A stretch of 64,000 nucleotides of DNA from Pseudomonas ceruminis (GCF_021602025.1 NZ_BQHW01000023.1:1-64000), one strand, 5' to 3'. Counted from the stretch's first letter, positions 1 through 9,749 are shown. A program made the numbers and translations. The notes: generated from the sequence alone by a model not told the origin.

Positions 1-29
1 AATCTGATCAACCACCGCCAATTTAAAAG

Positions 30-163
30 ACAGTGAGTAATCTCGCTGTGTGCGCTTTACACCTTGCTCCATCTGACTCTCCGGAAATTCGGGATGGGAG
101 GTGTAAACCTTATTCAGGACGGGACAGAATCTTCGAAAAAAGACGCTTCGGCGTCTTTTTTCG
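30..163 (+). ncRNA. Candidate structured small RNA ending in a strong terminator
   Basis: No protein gene is supported in the first 230 bases. The plus strand shows three consecutive hairpins: ACAGTGAG/CTCGCTGT around 30-49, a long stem with arms TTTACACC (56-63) and GGTGTAAA (100-107) extended inside by CCATC/GATGG, and a terminator hairpin at 134-163. Between the second and third hairpins there are several GGA motifs, which in Pseudomonas can be RsmA/CsrA sites. I do not recognise the RNA family and see no clear promoter, so the 5' end is unknown and may lie before the window. Confidence 0.35.
134..163. terminator. Bidirectional intrinsic terminator
   Basis: A perfect stem with A-run and T-run flanks and a TTCG tetraloop (CGAAAAAAGACGC-TTCG-GCGTCTTTTTTCG). 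It would stop plus-strand transcription from the left edge and minus-strand transcription of the adhesin/usher genes. Confidence 0.8.
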
Positions 164-192
164 TTTCCGATCATTTGTTTTTATCGTCACAC

Positions 193-225
193 AGGCCGCA
201 GGGTGTTCACCCAGCGGCCTTTTTT
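193..225 (+). terminator. Second intrinsic terminator
   Basis: AGGCCGC (193-199) pairs with GCGGCCT (214-220), with an inner GGGTG/CACCC stem, followed by six T on the plus strand. It acts as a terminator for rightward transcription and protects the 3' end of the convergent fimbrial genes; there is no T-run on the minus side. Confidence 0.6.
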
Positions 226-230
226 GCGCG

Positions 231-1313
231 TTATTTGTAGCTTACGGTAAAGGTCAGCCCCCCCTCGGCCACGCCCGGGGTTATCACTGGTGCGCTCTGG
301 TAGTAGCGCGCCTGGAAGTCCAGATGGGTAGTGCCGATGCTTATTGGCTTGACCATTTGCTCTGATTGCAGTGGCATGGGCGAGCCATCGCTACGCAGCA
401 GCTGGATTTCCACCCCGGCGGCATCTGAAGCGCCACCCAGGCTAAAGCGTCCCTCGGCTGGAACGGTCGGCACCGAGCCATTGGCGCCATCCAGTTCGAT
501 GTACACATTCGCGGGCGCGGGGTTGGGAGCGCTGGCGTCTTCGCAGTCGCTGAGTGTTATCTGGAAGGGCACGGGCGGGGTCGCGGGATTTGCCCCTGTG
601 AAATCGGCAGGGGTGTAATTGCCCAGGTTCACCAGACCGGGGCTCACTGAGTTGGATTTCAGCGAACACTGCGCCTGGTTCACCGTGGCGGTTATCTGGT
701 ACTCCAAGACCTCGCCCAGGTTATGCAGTTCCCCATGAAACATGGTGCTGTTGATGTATTGGGGGCCGGGTGCGATTGGCCCGGTCTTGATGAGCCAGGC
801 ATTGCCACGGATAGTCGACACCACGACGTTGAAAGGCTGGTCTCGCATGGTCCCCGAATAGGGTATGACAGGGGAGGTGCCAGGATCAGGGGCGAAGGAG
901 TTGTTGGTCACGCCGTCAAAAGGCGCACCAAGCTCCAAGTACACACCAACCCCGGGGATGTTGGTTTCCAGGACGTGGCCATTGATGTTCTTGCCACCCA
1001 CGGGGGGCAAGGTGCCAGAGAAGATTGGCGCGGTATTATTGAGCCTTGCCTTGGGCGGGTTGGCAGGGTCCCACACGCACGAGGCCCTGGCGCCTTCCCT
1101 GTTGTTCGCGTTCATTGTGTAGGTACCGATCACGGTACCGTCTGGGGCATCGCGGGGTACCCAGAATGTGTTCATGTCACGCACGTAGGTCATGTAGGTG
1201 GCGCTCGTCTGGAACGTACAATTGGCGTAAGCGTTGCCAGAGAACAGGCCCAGGGCCAGGCAGCAGGCGGTCAGGCGCAAGCTGCGGTCGATGTTGAAGG
1301 TGAACGCGGTCAT
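231..1313 (-). CDS. Fimbrial tip adhesin (FimH-like, two-domain)
   Basis: Last gene of a chaperone-usher fimbrial operon; likely the minor tip subunit that binds the host or surface ligand. The 360-residue product starts with a signal peptide (about residues 1-30, cleavage near AYA/NC). It is twice the length of a pilin, as expected for a lectin domain (about 31-210) followed by a pilin domain (about 215-360). The C-terminus ends in an alternating hydrophobic strand (GGLTFTVSYK) of the type recognised by a PapD-like chaperone, and paired Cys residues are present in the pilin domain. The ATG overlaps the usher stop (TGATG), implying translational coupling. The ligand cannot be read from the sequence. 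Confidence 0.8.
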   Translation of the reverse strand: MTAFTFNIDRSLRLTACCLALGLFSGNAYANCTFQTSATYMTYVRDMNTFWVPRDAPDGTVIGTYTMNANNREGARASCVWDPANPPKARLNNTAPIFSGTLPPVGGKNINGHVLETNIPGVGVYLELGAPFDGVTNNSFAPDPGTSPVIPYSGTMRDQPFNVVVSTIRGNAWLIKTGPIAPGPQYINSTMFHGELHNLGEVLEYQITATVNQAQCSLKSNSVSPGLVNLGNYTPADFTGANPATPPVPFQITLSDCEDASAPNPAPANVYIELDGANGSVPTVPAEGRFSLGGASDAAGVEIQLLRSDGSPMPLQSEQMVKPISIGTTHLDFQARYYQSAPVITPGVAEGGLTFTVSYK

Positions 1314-3886
1314 CAGAGCATTTCCTGGGTATTGTCGCCGGGCAGCAGGGGCTGGCTGCTGGCTACGGGCAGTTGGCAGTGCAGGGTTTGCAGGCGATAG
1401 CCACCCTCTTGTGCGAGTGCTTGCGGGTCGATGTCCAGTGTGCAGGCTTTATCGCTGGCCTCGCCCCACAGCACGCGTATGGTTTGCGGGCCTGTGGTGC
1501 GGGTAGACACCAGCGCCTGGCCAGCCTGGCCGACCACACCCAGGCTCTGGCCACTGGCATCGAACACCTGGGCGCCAAACGGCACGGGTTGGTCATTGGC
1601 CTGCCGCAGGGTCAGCACCAGGCGGGCCACATGCTCGGTTTCGTAGCTGGCCTTGACCACCGCGCCGCGACGCGGCACCACTTGCTGGCTGGCATTGCCA
1701 AACACCACTTCCGGCGAAAGGTCGTCGGTTTGCAGTACCAGTGAATTCAGCCGATAGGGGCGCAGGTACGGCACCAGTGCATAACCTTGGGCATTGGTAC
1801 GCGCCGAGGCGGTGCTCTGTACGCCGACGCCGGATACATCGGGCACGTGGACCAGGGCCATGGTTTCGCCCAGGTGGCTGCCAAATACCAGGCCGTCGCC
1901 ATGCAGCATCACGGCACCGCTGGCGTTCACCGACATGCTGCGGTAGTCGTTGCCTTGGTTGTAGCCCATGCCGACACTGGCCTGGCTGCCCTGGTAGTTG
2001 ATAGACAGCCCACCGCTGTTGCGCCCCTGGCCGTCGTTGGCCAGCAAGGTGCTGTAGCTGAGCTGGTTGTCCAGCAAGCCGCCGCTGAGGCTGGCGCGTT
2101 CGCTGGTCCGGCCATTGTTGTTGCGCACGTCGAAGCTGGCCTGTTGCTGGCGGCCAAAGTCCAGTGGCATGCTCAAGCTCAGGCCGAACATGCGGCTGTC
2201 GTCGTTTTTTGAGTCCAGGGCCTGCGAGGCAAACAGGTTGACCGCGACCTTGCCCAGGCGGGTGGTGTATTGCAACTGGTACTGGCGGCGCTGGTGGCTG
2301 GTTTGCCAGTAGGTGTCCTGAGATAAGGTCAGGTTGAGTGCGCTTCGGTCCCCGACGCTCTGGTACACCGATGCTTCCAGGCGGCTGCGGCGGTTGCCAA
2401 GGTAGCTGCTGGCATTACTGCGTTGCCGCACAGCTTCGTCGAAGTCGCGGTAGCCCTCGGTCGAGTAGCGATAACCGGCGAAGCGCACGCTGGTGCGGCT
2501 CTGGAAACTTTTGCCGTAGCGCAAGGCAAAGCTGTGGCCGTGAGCATCGCCCAGCGTGGCGCCCAGGGCGCTGGAGGAACGGGTGACATCGAACGACAAC
2601 GCGCCTATCTGGCCAATGTCGCGGCCCATGCCCAGTACGCTGGCGTTGTAGTACTCGCTGGAAAGCACACCGCCATACAACGTAGTGTCCCAGACACCAC
2701 CGCGGGCCAGGGTGGCCTGCCAGAACAGCGGGTCGTCGAGTTGTTCGGCGCCGTCGTAGCGGCCCACGGTCGCGCTGTAGCGCCACACGCCTTCGCGCAG
2801 CAGGCTGCCCATGCTCGAGTAGGGTTGAGTGAAGCGGCGGATCTGGCCATCGGCTTCGGTGATGACCACTTCCAGCTCGCCATGGCCAGAGCCTACGCTG
2901 AGGTCGTCGATGGCGTAAGGGCCGGGGGCAACGTAGCTGGAATAGATGGGGTAGCCATTGTGTAGGATTTCTACCTTGGCACGGCTTTGGGCTACCCCGC
3001 GGATTACTGGTGCGTAATGCTGCATTGCATCGGGCAGCATGCCTGTGTCGGACGCCACCTGCGCGCCTGTGAAGCGCACGCTGCGGAACATGTCGCTGTT
3101 GGTGAAGGTTTCGCCCAGGGTGAGGTTGGCCTGCAGGCCGGGCAGGTCGCGCTGCGCGAACGTGTCGCTACGGGTCCAGCGGCGTGCCCCATCGGCGTCC
3201 TCACGCAGTGCCTGTTTGCTGCGCAGGCGCCAGGGCCCTAGGTTAAGGCCGCTGTTCAGGTACAGGTCCTGGCTGCTGCGGCTGCGGCCATCGCGCTGGC
3301 TGCTGTGCTGGGCCGAAGCCTGATAACTGATGAAGGCGGCGTTGATGCCATTGCTCCAGCGGGCCTCGGGCACGCTGCCCGAACGGTCCTGGCGCAGGGC
3401 GATTTGCGGGATCGACAGCGACAGGTGCAACTGGGCGGGGTCGAAATCGGCACTGGCCTGTGGTACCAGCTGCGCCAGGTCCACGCAGCTGTCGTCGTCT
3501 GGCAGGGGTGATTCCAGGGCCTGCTCGCGCAGGTCGAGGGTGCGTAGCAGTTCGGCCGTCAGGCAGGGCTGCAACCCTTTGCCATTCGGGCCCTCGATGA
3601 AGTCGATGTCCTGTTCGTGCAGGGGGCTGAAGTTGAGCGAGACCTGCACCCGGTAGCGCCCCGGCGGCAAGAGTGCCTGGGTGGCTAGGTTTTGTAGCGC
3701 CAGGGTCCCGGCCTCGGCGGGCTGGCCGGGGGCCTGGCGCATGAAGCCGGGCTGGAAGGCGAGGTCGGACGGGGCTGCCAAGGCAGGGTGGGCAAGGGCC
3801 AACGCCAGGCAGCCGCCAAGCAGCGGCGGCAGCGGGGCGAGGCGCGGGCGCAACGGCAATAGCCTGCGCCGTTCGGGCTGGAGCAT
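1313..3886 (-). CDS. Outer-membrane fimbrial usher (FimD/PapC family)
   Basis: The usher is the outer-membrane pore that receives chaperone-pilin complexes and polymerises the fimbria. The 857-residue protein has a signal peptide (about 1-37, cleavage ALA/APS), an N-terminal periplasmic domain, a long beta-barrel segment rich in Tyr/Ser/Arg strands with a plug region, and a C-terminal domain with two Cys residues (CTLDI...LHC). I chose ATG 3886 because AGGA lies nine bases upstream and the signal peptide then starts cleanly; the frame stays open to 3991. It is coupled to the adhesin gene downstream. The chaperone gene that normally sits immediately upstream is about 23 kb away, so this gene's promoter is unclear. 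Confidence 0.88.
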   Translation of the reverse strand: MLQPERRRLLPLRPRLAPLPPLLGGCLALALAHPALAAPSDLAFQPGFMRQAPGQPAEAGTLALQNLATQALLPPGRYRVQVSLNFSPLHEQDIDFIEGPNGKGLQPCLTAELLRTLDLREQALESPLPDDDSCVDLAQLVPQASADFDPAQLHLSLSIPQIALRQDRSGSVPEARWSNGINAAFISYQASAQHSSQRDGRSRSSQDLYLNSGLNLGPWRLRSKQALREDADGARRWTRSDTFAQRDLPGLQANLTLGETFTNSDMFRSVRFTGAQVASDTGMLPDAMQHYAPVIRGVAQSRAKVEILHNGYPIYSSYVAPGPYAIDDLSVGSGHGELEVVITEADGQIRRFTQPYSSMGSLLREGVWRYSATVGRYDGAEQLDDPLFWQATLARGGVWDTTLYGGVLSSEYYNASVLGMGRDIGQIGALSFDVTRSSSALGATLGDAHGHSFALRYGKSFQSRTSVRFAGYRYSTEGYRDFDEAVRQRSNASSYLGNRRSRLEASVYQSVGDRSALNLTLSQDTYWQTSHQRRQYQLQYTTRLGKVAVNLFASQALDSKNDDSRMFGLSLSMPLDFGRQQQASFDVRNNNGRTSERASLSGGLLDNQLSYSTLLANDGQGRNSGGLSINYQGSQASVGMGYNQGNDYRSMSVNASGAVMLHGDGLVFGSHLGETMALVHVPDVSGVGVQSTASARTNAQGYALVPYLRPYRLNSLVLQTDDLSPEVVFGNASQQVVPRRGAVVKASYETEHVARLVLTLRQANDQPVPFGAQVFDASGQSLGVVGQAGQALVSTRTTGPQTIRVLWGEASDKACTLDIDPQALAQEGGYRLQTLHCQLPVASSQPLLPGDNTQEML

Positions 3887-4136
3887 GAGCGTGTCCTGAG
3901 CGGCGCCGACGGACGATGCACAGGTGGGCTCGTGGCGGGCGCCTGAAGCTGGATATGGAGGTGTGTGTAGGCAGGGGTGCTGCCGGGTCACGGTTTACAG
4001 GCAGGGGCAGGGTAGGTGGGAGGGGCAGGTATGAGATGTAGGAATAATCAGCTGTTGCGAGGGGTATTGGATGCAGTGACGGTTCGGGGCGGGTAGGTGC
4101 CCGCTGCCTTTGGGCAGCGGGCTACAGCTAAAAAAA
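3887..4136. other. Intergenic region at the left junction of the inserted block
   Basis: No gene is supported here. The region holds a GC-rich inverted repeat (CCCGCTGCC at 4100-4108, GGCAGCGGG at 4113-4121) just after the RHS stop on the minus strand. It lacks a following T-run on either strand, so it is a weak terminator candidate at best. No convincing sigma-70 promoter for the usher is visible. The boundary between fimbrial and inserted DNA must lie here; I see no target-site duplication matching the right junction near 27186. Confidence 0.4.
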
Positions 4137-7100
4137 TTACGGCATAAGCCCAAACTTGCCGCTACCAGCTGGCCCGTAACCCCGTCCTTTATTTCGACCT
4201 ACAATGACATAGCCCCAAGGGGTTGAGGGAGGTGGTGGTGGCGTACCGGTAGGCTTGGTGATCACCTCTGATAGCCCGGAGAAGAAAGGTTTCATTTCTG
4301 CACTCGGTGCAGGGCTTACGGGTGGTCGTAGATTTGAAATTGAGCTGCTGCGCGCGAGGCTTGATACAGTTTCATTGCTGTTGGCCGGCATGTTGGCCCA
4401 CCATGCAGAGCGCCACACTCGCGCAGGCGCCCGCGCCGGTGCCAGGTTCGGCGCACCCAGACTCCGCGGCGAGTTACCTCCGAGCATGCTCCGGCTGGCG
4501 CTTGTGGCTCTACTAACAGTTGCATTGGCGTTTACCGTCACATTTATATTGGAGCCAGCAGCCCCTGCGCTCTGCCCGGCACCTGTCTGGGCCGCCTTCA
4601 TCCCCCCTTTCGTCGCCGCGGCTCCATACCCGGCCGCAAACATGCCGATAACGGAGAACACAGTCGCGAAGTTCTGCAGCAGGTTCGAAAGTTCCGGGTT
4701 TTGGTACATGTACGCTGTCGCCACCCCCTGCAGGACCGCAGCGGCCCCGTTGGCAGCCACGCCGATGACGCCAACGACATAGCTGGTAGTCACGCCGATG
4801 GTGGCCGGAGCCGACCAAGGCATTGCGATCGCCGATACGACGAAAATGGCGGCGGCAGCAGCGAGGCCCAGCCAGGCATACCAAGGTACCTTGGGTTTTT
4901 CTTCTATGCGCCGTTCCAGCGGTGCCTGGCGGCCACGGGTCACGGGTTCACCGCGATGGCCGGTGGGGTCGTGCCAGTAAACCGGATTGCCCAGGGCATA
5001 CACGTACGGGTTGATGCCGGCCTCCTCAGGCGGCATCGAGTCTGGGCTGTGAAAGCGCATCAGGCCAGGGTTGTAGGCGCGGTAGCCGCTGCCCAGCAGG
5101 TACCAACCCAAAGCGTGCTCGCGGGCTTCGCCGTTGAAGGCCAGCAGGCTGCGCAAGGGCTGCTCGGCGTCGTCTGGCAGTTGTTCACCGTACGGGGCGT
5201 AGTGGGCATGGCGCGTACCTTCGGCATCGTACTCGGTGTTCACGCTGCCTGCATGGTCGGTAAGCAGCAGTGTGGCGTTGCCGGCTTGTTGCTGTGCCCG
5301 AGGCTGGCCACCGGCGTGCAGGTACTCGGTGAGCAGGCCGTCCTCCAATAGGCTGTCCAGGCTATGGCCCACGTAGCGGCGCTGCATCTTGCGCGCGTCC
5401 GTGCCCGAATAAAGCAGCTGATCATGCCCGTCATAGCCGTACTGTGCCGCCACTTTGCGGTTGGCATCCTGCACCTGGCTCAGGCGGCCAAGGCTGTCGT
5501 AGTACAAAGCATTGCCGCACTCATCGTTGAGCATGTTGCCCAGTTCGTCGTAGCTGAAGGTCTGTTCTTTCGCGCAGCCTTCAGAGGGCAGACTATGCGT
5601 GACCTTTTCCAGCCGGAACCCGTCATGAGCACAGTAGGTGAACTGCGCATCGTCCTGCTCGCGGTCATTGAACGTTGTGCGGCAGCGTATGATGTTGTCT
5701 ACCGCGTCGAACCTGAACATTTGGGTTGTGATCTGCCGGCCGCTGGCGGTTTCGACAGGGCAATCGTATTTGGTCAGGCGGCCAAGGCTGTCATACTCGT
5801 ACTTTTCTTCACGCAGTTTTTGCCCGCCTTCCCAAAGGGTTCGCGAATGCAGCATGTCGTCGTCCTGCCACACTTGTACCAGTTGGCGTGCCCTGCCGTT
5901 GACGCTCAAGGTGCGGCGGGTCTCCCTGCCCAGGCTGTCATAGTGCTGGGTGCACAGAGTGACAGGTTGCTGTTGCGCGTCGGAGTTGCTGGTGTCGCGG
6001 GTTTCGGTGGTCTCCAGCAGGCCGGTGTCTTCGGAGTATTTCAGCGTCGACTTGAGATTGCCCTGTAACACCGACACCAGCCGACCGTGCTCATCGAAGT
6101 CATAGTCACAGGCTTGGCCATCGCTGTGCTTGCGCTGTGTCGGCAGGCCTTGCCAGGACTGCTGGTAAATGACGCTGTAAGGCGTACCTTCAGTGTCGGT
6201 CAGGTGTTCTTCGCGAAGGTCGCCTTGTTCGGTGTACACATAACGGCGTTTACCCAGTGGATTGTTGGCGTGGGTAATTTCTGCGCTCTTGTCGTCATAC
6301 TCGAAGTCTGCGCTCTGTTGCTCTTCCTGGTAGGTACGGCCGTCCTCGTCCTCCAGTGTTGCAACAAGCTTGCTGGGTTGCTCGGTCAGCTCTGGCTTGT
6401 ACTCATAGCCGATCACCCGCTTGCGGGTGCCTTTGCCTGTGGCCTGCAGGCTGAACGCCGTGCGCGTGTCGACTAACTGGGTCGTGCCTTTATAGGTGTA
6501 CTCCTCCACCCGCGAACCCACGGTCATGCGTACCAGGCGGCCAAGCCCGTCGAACTTGCGCTCGCAGAGCATCTGCTCAGGTGCGTTACTGTTCTCTTTC
6601 AACTGCAGTTCAGTGACCAGTTCGCCCATGTTGTGGGGGGCGAACTTGCGTACCAAGGTCGTGCCATCTGGCCGCTGATTGCTGGTCATGCGGCCCAAGG
6701 CGTCATAGGTGAACTTGCTGGTGCGTGTGATGACCTGGTTGTCGTCTCTCGGGTCCAGGATAGATTCGATCCGGCTCAGGCAGCGGCCGAGCCCGTCGTA
6801 GGTGTAGTCAGTGCGGCCGGCCTCGCGTGTAACCCGCTGTTTACCTCCCTCGGGGGAATCCACCTCTTCCTCCAGCAGGCGGTACTCGTAAATCGGTTTG
6901 CTGAAGCGATTGAGCTTACTGACGGTCTGTTGCAGCCTCTGCCCGGGCGCTTTTGGGCTTTCGATCCAGCGGGTGACCAGTTGGCCACCAGGCTCGAGCG
7001 GCGTAGCGTCGATACATTCCTTGATGCCGTCGGGGCGCACTTCTTCACACATTTGGCCCCAGCCGTCGTACGCGTAGCTCGACTTCAGCTCGAGCACGCG

Positions 7101-9251
7101 CGGCTGCGCCTTGCCGTCTTTGTCCGGCAGGTAGTCATAGCCGATTTTGCTCACCAGGCTGCCCGCCGAGTCATACTTCAGCTCGGCTACCGTGCGCGTC
7201 ACGATCTCTCCTGTCACGGCGTCACAGGCTTTACGCTCTTCCCGGATGGGGCGGTGGCTGCCATCGAATACGGTGCGGGTGACGACGCCCTTGCTGTCGG
7301 TGGCTTCCTCACAACTACGTTTGCGCCCGCCGTCGTCGAGTAGCTTGTAGGCGGTGGTGCGCGTGGTGGCATAGGGGGTGCATGGGCTTGCGATTTCTGC
7401 GACTACACGGCCCAGTACGTCATGCTCATAGCCTGTGAATACGTCATTGGCATCGTGCTCCAATACCACCTGACCGTTGTGCAGGGAATAAGTGGTGGCC
7501 GTTTTTTTCACTAGCGTGTGAGTATGATCAGTGAAGGTTTCGGTGCTGCGGCTCCAGGTGAGTTGGTTATTGCCGTCCTTGACCTTTTCGTACTTCCAGT
7601 TGCTGGTGGTGATTGCACCGTTGATCTGCATGTCTTGCTGGTCCACCCGGCCATGCAGGAACGGGGTGTCGGTTTTATTCAGATAGCGGCGGACTTTGGT
7701 ATTCAGCAACTGGCGCGCTTCGCCCTCGCCCTCCCCCTCGAAGATATATTCCTGTTCTAGCGACAGCCATCCGGGCATGTTCAGGTCGGGGTCAGCCTGT
7801 GGCAGTGCCGGCAGGCAGGCATAGATGAATTCACTGCTTATGATCTGGGCTAGCGGTTCGCCTGGGGTGGATGGGGCTGCAGGGTAGATGACGACGGACT
7901 CGAGATTGCGTTCGAATTCCTCCGGGTCATCCGCACCAGGGTAATAATTACGTACCATGCGTGTGCCGTCAGCTTTGAGTTCCGTCAACAAGTTGCCATG
8001 GCGGTCGTAGGTGGTTTTCGTTTGTTCCTGGTCACCTACCGTTGGGTCACCCACCTTCGTCCAGGATTTTGTCACAGTGTCTGGAAGCTGGAAGTACTCA
8101 GGCTGGTCTTTGAACGGTTTGTTATCTTCTTCGTGATACTTCGTTGTGATGGTTTCGATACAGCCATTGTCTGTGGTGATCTGGGATGTCATCAAATGGA
8201 AGCGATTAAATATACTTACGACCGTCCGGTAGGTTTTTCCATCCCGATAATGCTCGGCGGTAGAGCTGTATTCAAAGGCAGTGCCTGTAAAGCGGTAGAG
8301 TTGGTCCGTCCCGTCTTCAGCTCCATAAACCAGGCCTGTGCCGTTACCCAGGAAATTGTTGCTGGAGTATGTGTATTTCGTAAGTATGTGAGTGCGCTCG
8401 TCCCGTATATCAGGCTTGATCCAGTGCTCATCGACTGAAGGTAAATACCGCGCGATACCAGGGTACTTATGGCCCCCGGTACCTTCGTGGTAAGTGATCG
8501 TTTCCACACCTTTATCAGGGTTTTCCACGCTGCTCAAGAAGGGCAGTTTATCGTAGAGCTTGTACTTCAGCTCCCAGTATTCTTCACTTGATGTAGGCAG
8601 GGTGATTTTTCGCAGTTCATTGTCCTCCAGGTCCAGTGTGTACCGGGCCGGGCTGCTTGTCGTCGGGTTGATCGTAAACTCCGCCCGGATAGCAGTGGGG
8701 TATTTTACTTCCAGCAGTGTACGGCCAGTGTCATCGGTGATGGATTGCAGGCGTGCCTTGCTCTTGGTCTTATCGTAGTCCAGGTTGATACCATGGCCGG
8801 AAGCACCGATGACGCGCACAGGCACGGCGGTGACAGTATCATTGGTCTGGGGCTCGAGTATTTCGACCAGGCCGCCTTTATGTGCAATACGAATGCGTAT
8901 TCTATCGCCTTTGCTGATATTGCTGAAGTGGAAGCTATCCAGTTTTTTTTCTGCGATAACGGGCGCATTGCCAGGCCCGTTGTCTGCAACTTTGAACGAT
9001 TCACCGGTGTGTAATGAGAGCATGCCGGTGGTAATGTTGAAACTGCTGAGTTTCAGGTTCCAGCCAATACCAAACCCGTTGTTATCGTTGCTCATTGGGT
9101 TAAAGCTCAATTGCAACGGCAGGTCGGGGCCGCACAGGTCGTTGGCGTTCAACGCCGGAAGAGCAATGGATAGTGTGTACAGGCCAGTACGAGGGTCGAC
9201 ACTGCTCTGCATGAAACTTGAAAAATTGAAGGCATTCGATGTGGTTGCCAT
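4137..9251 (-). CDS. Full-length RHS repeat protein with variable C-terminal tip
   Basis: This 1704-residue protein begins directly with an RHS/Tc-type N-terminus (NAFNFSSFMQ..VDPRTG), with no signal peptide and no PAAR domain. A long array of YD repeats (YDxLGR-like) runs from about residue 300 to 1330. The RHS core ends near residue 1425 in a conserved LGNP-x-DPTG motif, where RHS proteins are known to self-cleave. The remaining roughly 280 residues are the variable tip: hydrophobic segments about 1445-1535, then a Ser/Pro/Ala-rich tail with no toxin motif I recognise. RHS shells are known to encapsulate the tip. No immunity gene follows. The RBS is AGGA before ATG 9251. It is transcribed divergently from the rest of the block. 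Confidence 0.88.
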   Translation of the reverse strand: MATTSNAFNFSSFMQSSVDPRTGLYTLSIALPALNANDLCGPDLPLQLSFNPMSNDNNGFGIGWNLKLSSFNITTGMLSLHTGESFKVADNGPGNAPVIAEKKLDSFHFSNISKGDRIRIRIAHKGGLVEILEPQTNDTVTAVPVRVIGASGHGINLDYDKTKSKARLQSITDDTGRTLLEVKYPTAIRAEFTINPTTSSPARYTLDLEDNELRKITLPTSSEEYWELKYKLYDKLPFLSSVENPDKGVETITYHEGTGGHKYPGIARYLPSVDEHWIKPDIRDERTHILTKYTYSSNNFLGNGTGLVYGAEDGTDQLYRFTGTAFEYSSTAEHYRDGKTYRTVVSIFNRFHLMTSQITTDNGCIETITTKYHEEDNKPFKDQPEYFQLPDTVTKSWTKVGDPTVGDQEQTKTTYDRHGNLLTELKADGTRMVRNYYPGADDPEEFERNLESVVIYPAAPSTPGEPLAQIISSEFIYACLPALPQADPDLNMPGWLSLEQEYIFEGEGEGEARQLLNTKVRRYLNKTDTPFLHGRVDQQDMQINGAITTSNWKYEKVKDGNNQLTWSRSTETFTDHTHTLVKKTATTYSLHNGQVVLEHDANDVFTGYEHDVLGRVVAEIASPCTPYATTRTTAYKLLDDGGRKRSCEEATDSKGVVTRTVFDGSHRPIREERKACDAVTGEIVTRTVAELKYDSAGSLVSKIGYDYLPDKDGKAQPRVLELKSSYAYDGWGQMCEEVRPDGIKECIDATPLEPGGQLVTRWIESPKAPGQRLQQTVSKLNRFSKPIYEYRLLEEEVDSPEGGKQRVTREAGRTDYTYDGLGRCLSRIESILDPRDDNQVITRTSKFTYDALGRMTSNQRPDGTTLVRKFAPHNMGELVTELQLKENSNAPEQMLCERKFDGLGRLVRMTVGSRVEEYTYKGTTQLVDTRTAFSLQATGKGTRKRVIGYEYKPELTEQPSKLVATLEDEDGRTYQEEQQSADFEYDDKSAEITHANNPLGKRRYVYTEQGDLREEHLTDTEGTPYSVIYQQSWQGLPTQRKHSDGQACDYDFDEHGRLVSVLQGNLKSTLKYSEDTGLLETTETRDTSNSDAQQQPVTLCTQHYDSLGRETRRTLSVNGRARQLVQVWQDDDMLHSRTLWEGGQKLREEKYEYDSLGRLTKYDCPVETASGRQITTQMFRFDAVDNIIRCRTTFNDREQDDAQFTYCAHDGFRLEKVTHSLPSEGCAKEQTFSYDELGNMLNDECGNALYYDSLGRLSQVQDANRKVAAQYGYDGHDQLLYSGTDARKMQRRYVGHSLDSLLEDGLLTEYLHAGGQPRAQQQAGNATLLLTDHAGSVNTEYDAEGTRHAHYAPYGEQLPDDAEQPLRSLLAFNGEAREHALGWYLLGSGYRAYNPGLMRFHSPDSMPPEEAGINPYVYALGNPVYWHDPTGHRGEPVTRGRQAPLERRIEEKPKVPWYAWLGLAAAAAIFVVSAIAMPWSAPATIGVTTSYVVGVIGVAANGAAAVLQGVATAYMYQNPELSNLLQNFATVFSVIGMFAAGYGAAATKGGMKAAQTGAGQSAGAAGSNINVTVNANATVSRATSASRSMLGGNSPRSLGAPNLAPARAPARVWRSAWWANMPANSNETVSSLARSSSISNLRPPVSPAPSAEMKPFFSGLSEVITKPTGTPPPPPSTPWGYVIVGRNKGRGYGPAGSGKFGLMP

Positions 9252-9732
9252 GGTGCGGGGTTCCTGAGTGTGCGGTATGCGTTGAATAGCCGGTGTGACG
9301 CTATGGGGCCTGTACCGGGCATCCTCAGGGGGGCGAGTTGGCGCTCCCCATCACTGCCGTGAGGGCGTCAGGCGTCATCCGAAACAAGTGGTCTGCCATG
9401 AAGGCTAGGATAAAAAAATGATGTGCACACCTGGCAGAATTACCAGGTACGCCTACCTTCGCCGCCAGGGGTGGCGTGTGGGCTACCTGTTAATTTTGCT
9501 AGTTGTGCAGCAGGGGAGACTCCTCTAAAACTGTTCTGGCGAGCAACCAAGGTGGGTGACAAGCTGGAACAGGGCCGTTAACGCTCTATTTATTTATCTA
9601 CTCGACGCGTGCACCTGCTTATTCAAGCGGCGTGCAAGCACGCAACAGTTTTTAATTTTTATTCGGGATGTTTACTTTTCTTGAGTGCAGCGTTCACAGA
9701 GATCGTGCCGCTACGTTATATGGAGAACGGTT
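9252..9732. other. Divergent intergenic region between RHS and Ig-like operon
   Basis: No gene is supported. The region contains a small hairpin (ACCTGG at 9429-9434, CCAGGT at 9443-9448) and an AT-rich stretch around 9585-9665 that could carry a rightward promoter, but no clear -35/-10 pair is visible. The segment around 9609-9640 shows imperfect similarity to 9789-9815 (CTGCTTAT..GCGGCGTGCA), suggesting local duplication. The RBS of the leftward RHS gene is at its left end. Confidence 0.4.
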
Positions 9733-9749
9733 ATGGCCAGACCAACACA
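9669..9749 (+). repeat. 81-bp repeat, copy 1 (leader of a P47-like gene)
   Basis: This segment is collinear, without gaps, with 11667-11747 (constant offset 1998). Nineteen bases are identical at 9710-9728 and 11708-11726 (GCTACGTTATATGGAGAAC). In copy 2 it is the leader, RBS and first codons of the gene at 11731; here the same RBS and ATG (9733) are kept but the downstream gene is different. Confidence 0.8.

Noticed and set aside
4100-4121. Intrinsic terminator after the leftward RHS gene
   Set aside because: The stem is good but no T-run follows on either strand; left as a weak candidate in the intergenic entry.
4137-9251. Type VI secretion RHS effector
   Set aside because: No PAAR domain at the N-terminus and no vgrG, EagR-type chaperone or immunity gene nearby; the N-terminus is of the Tc/SpvB-linked RHS type.
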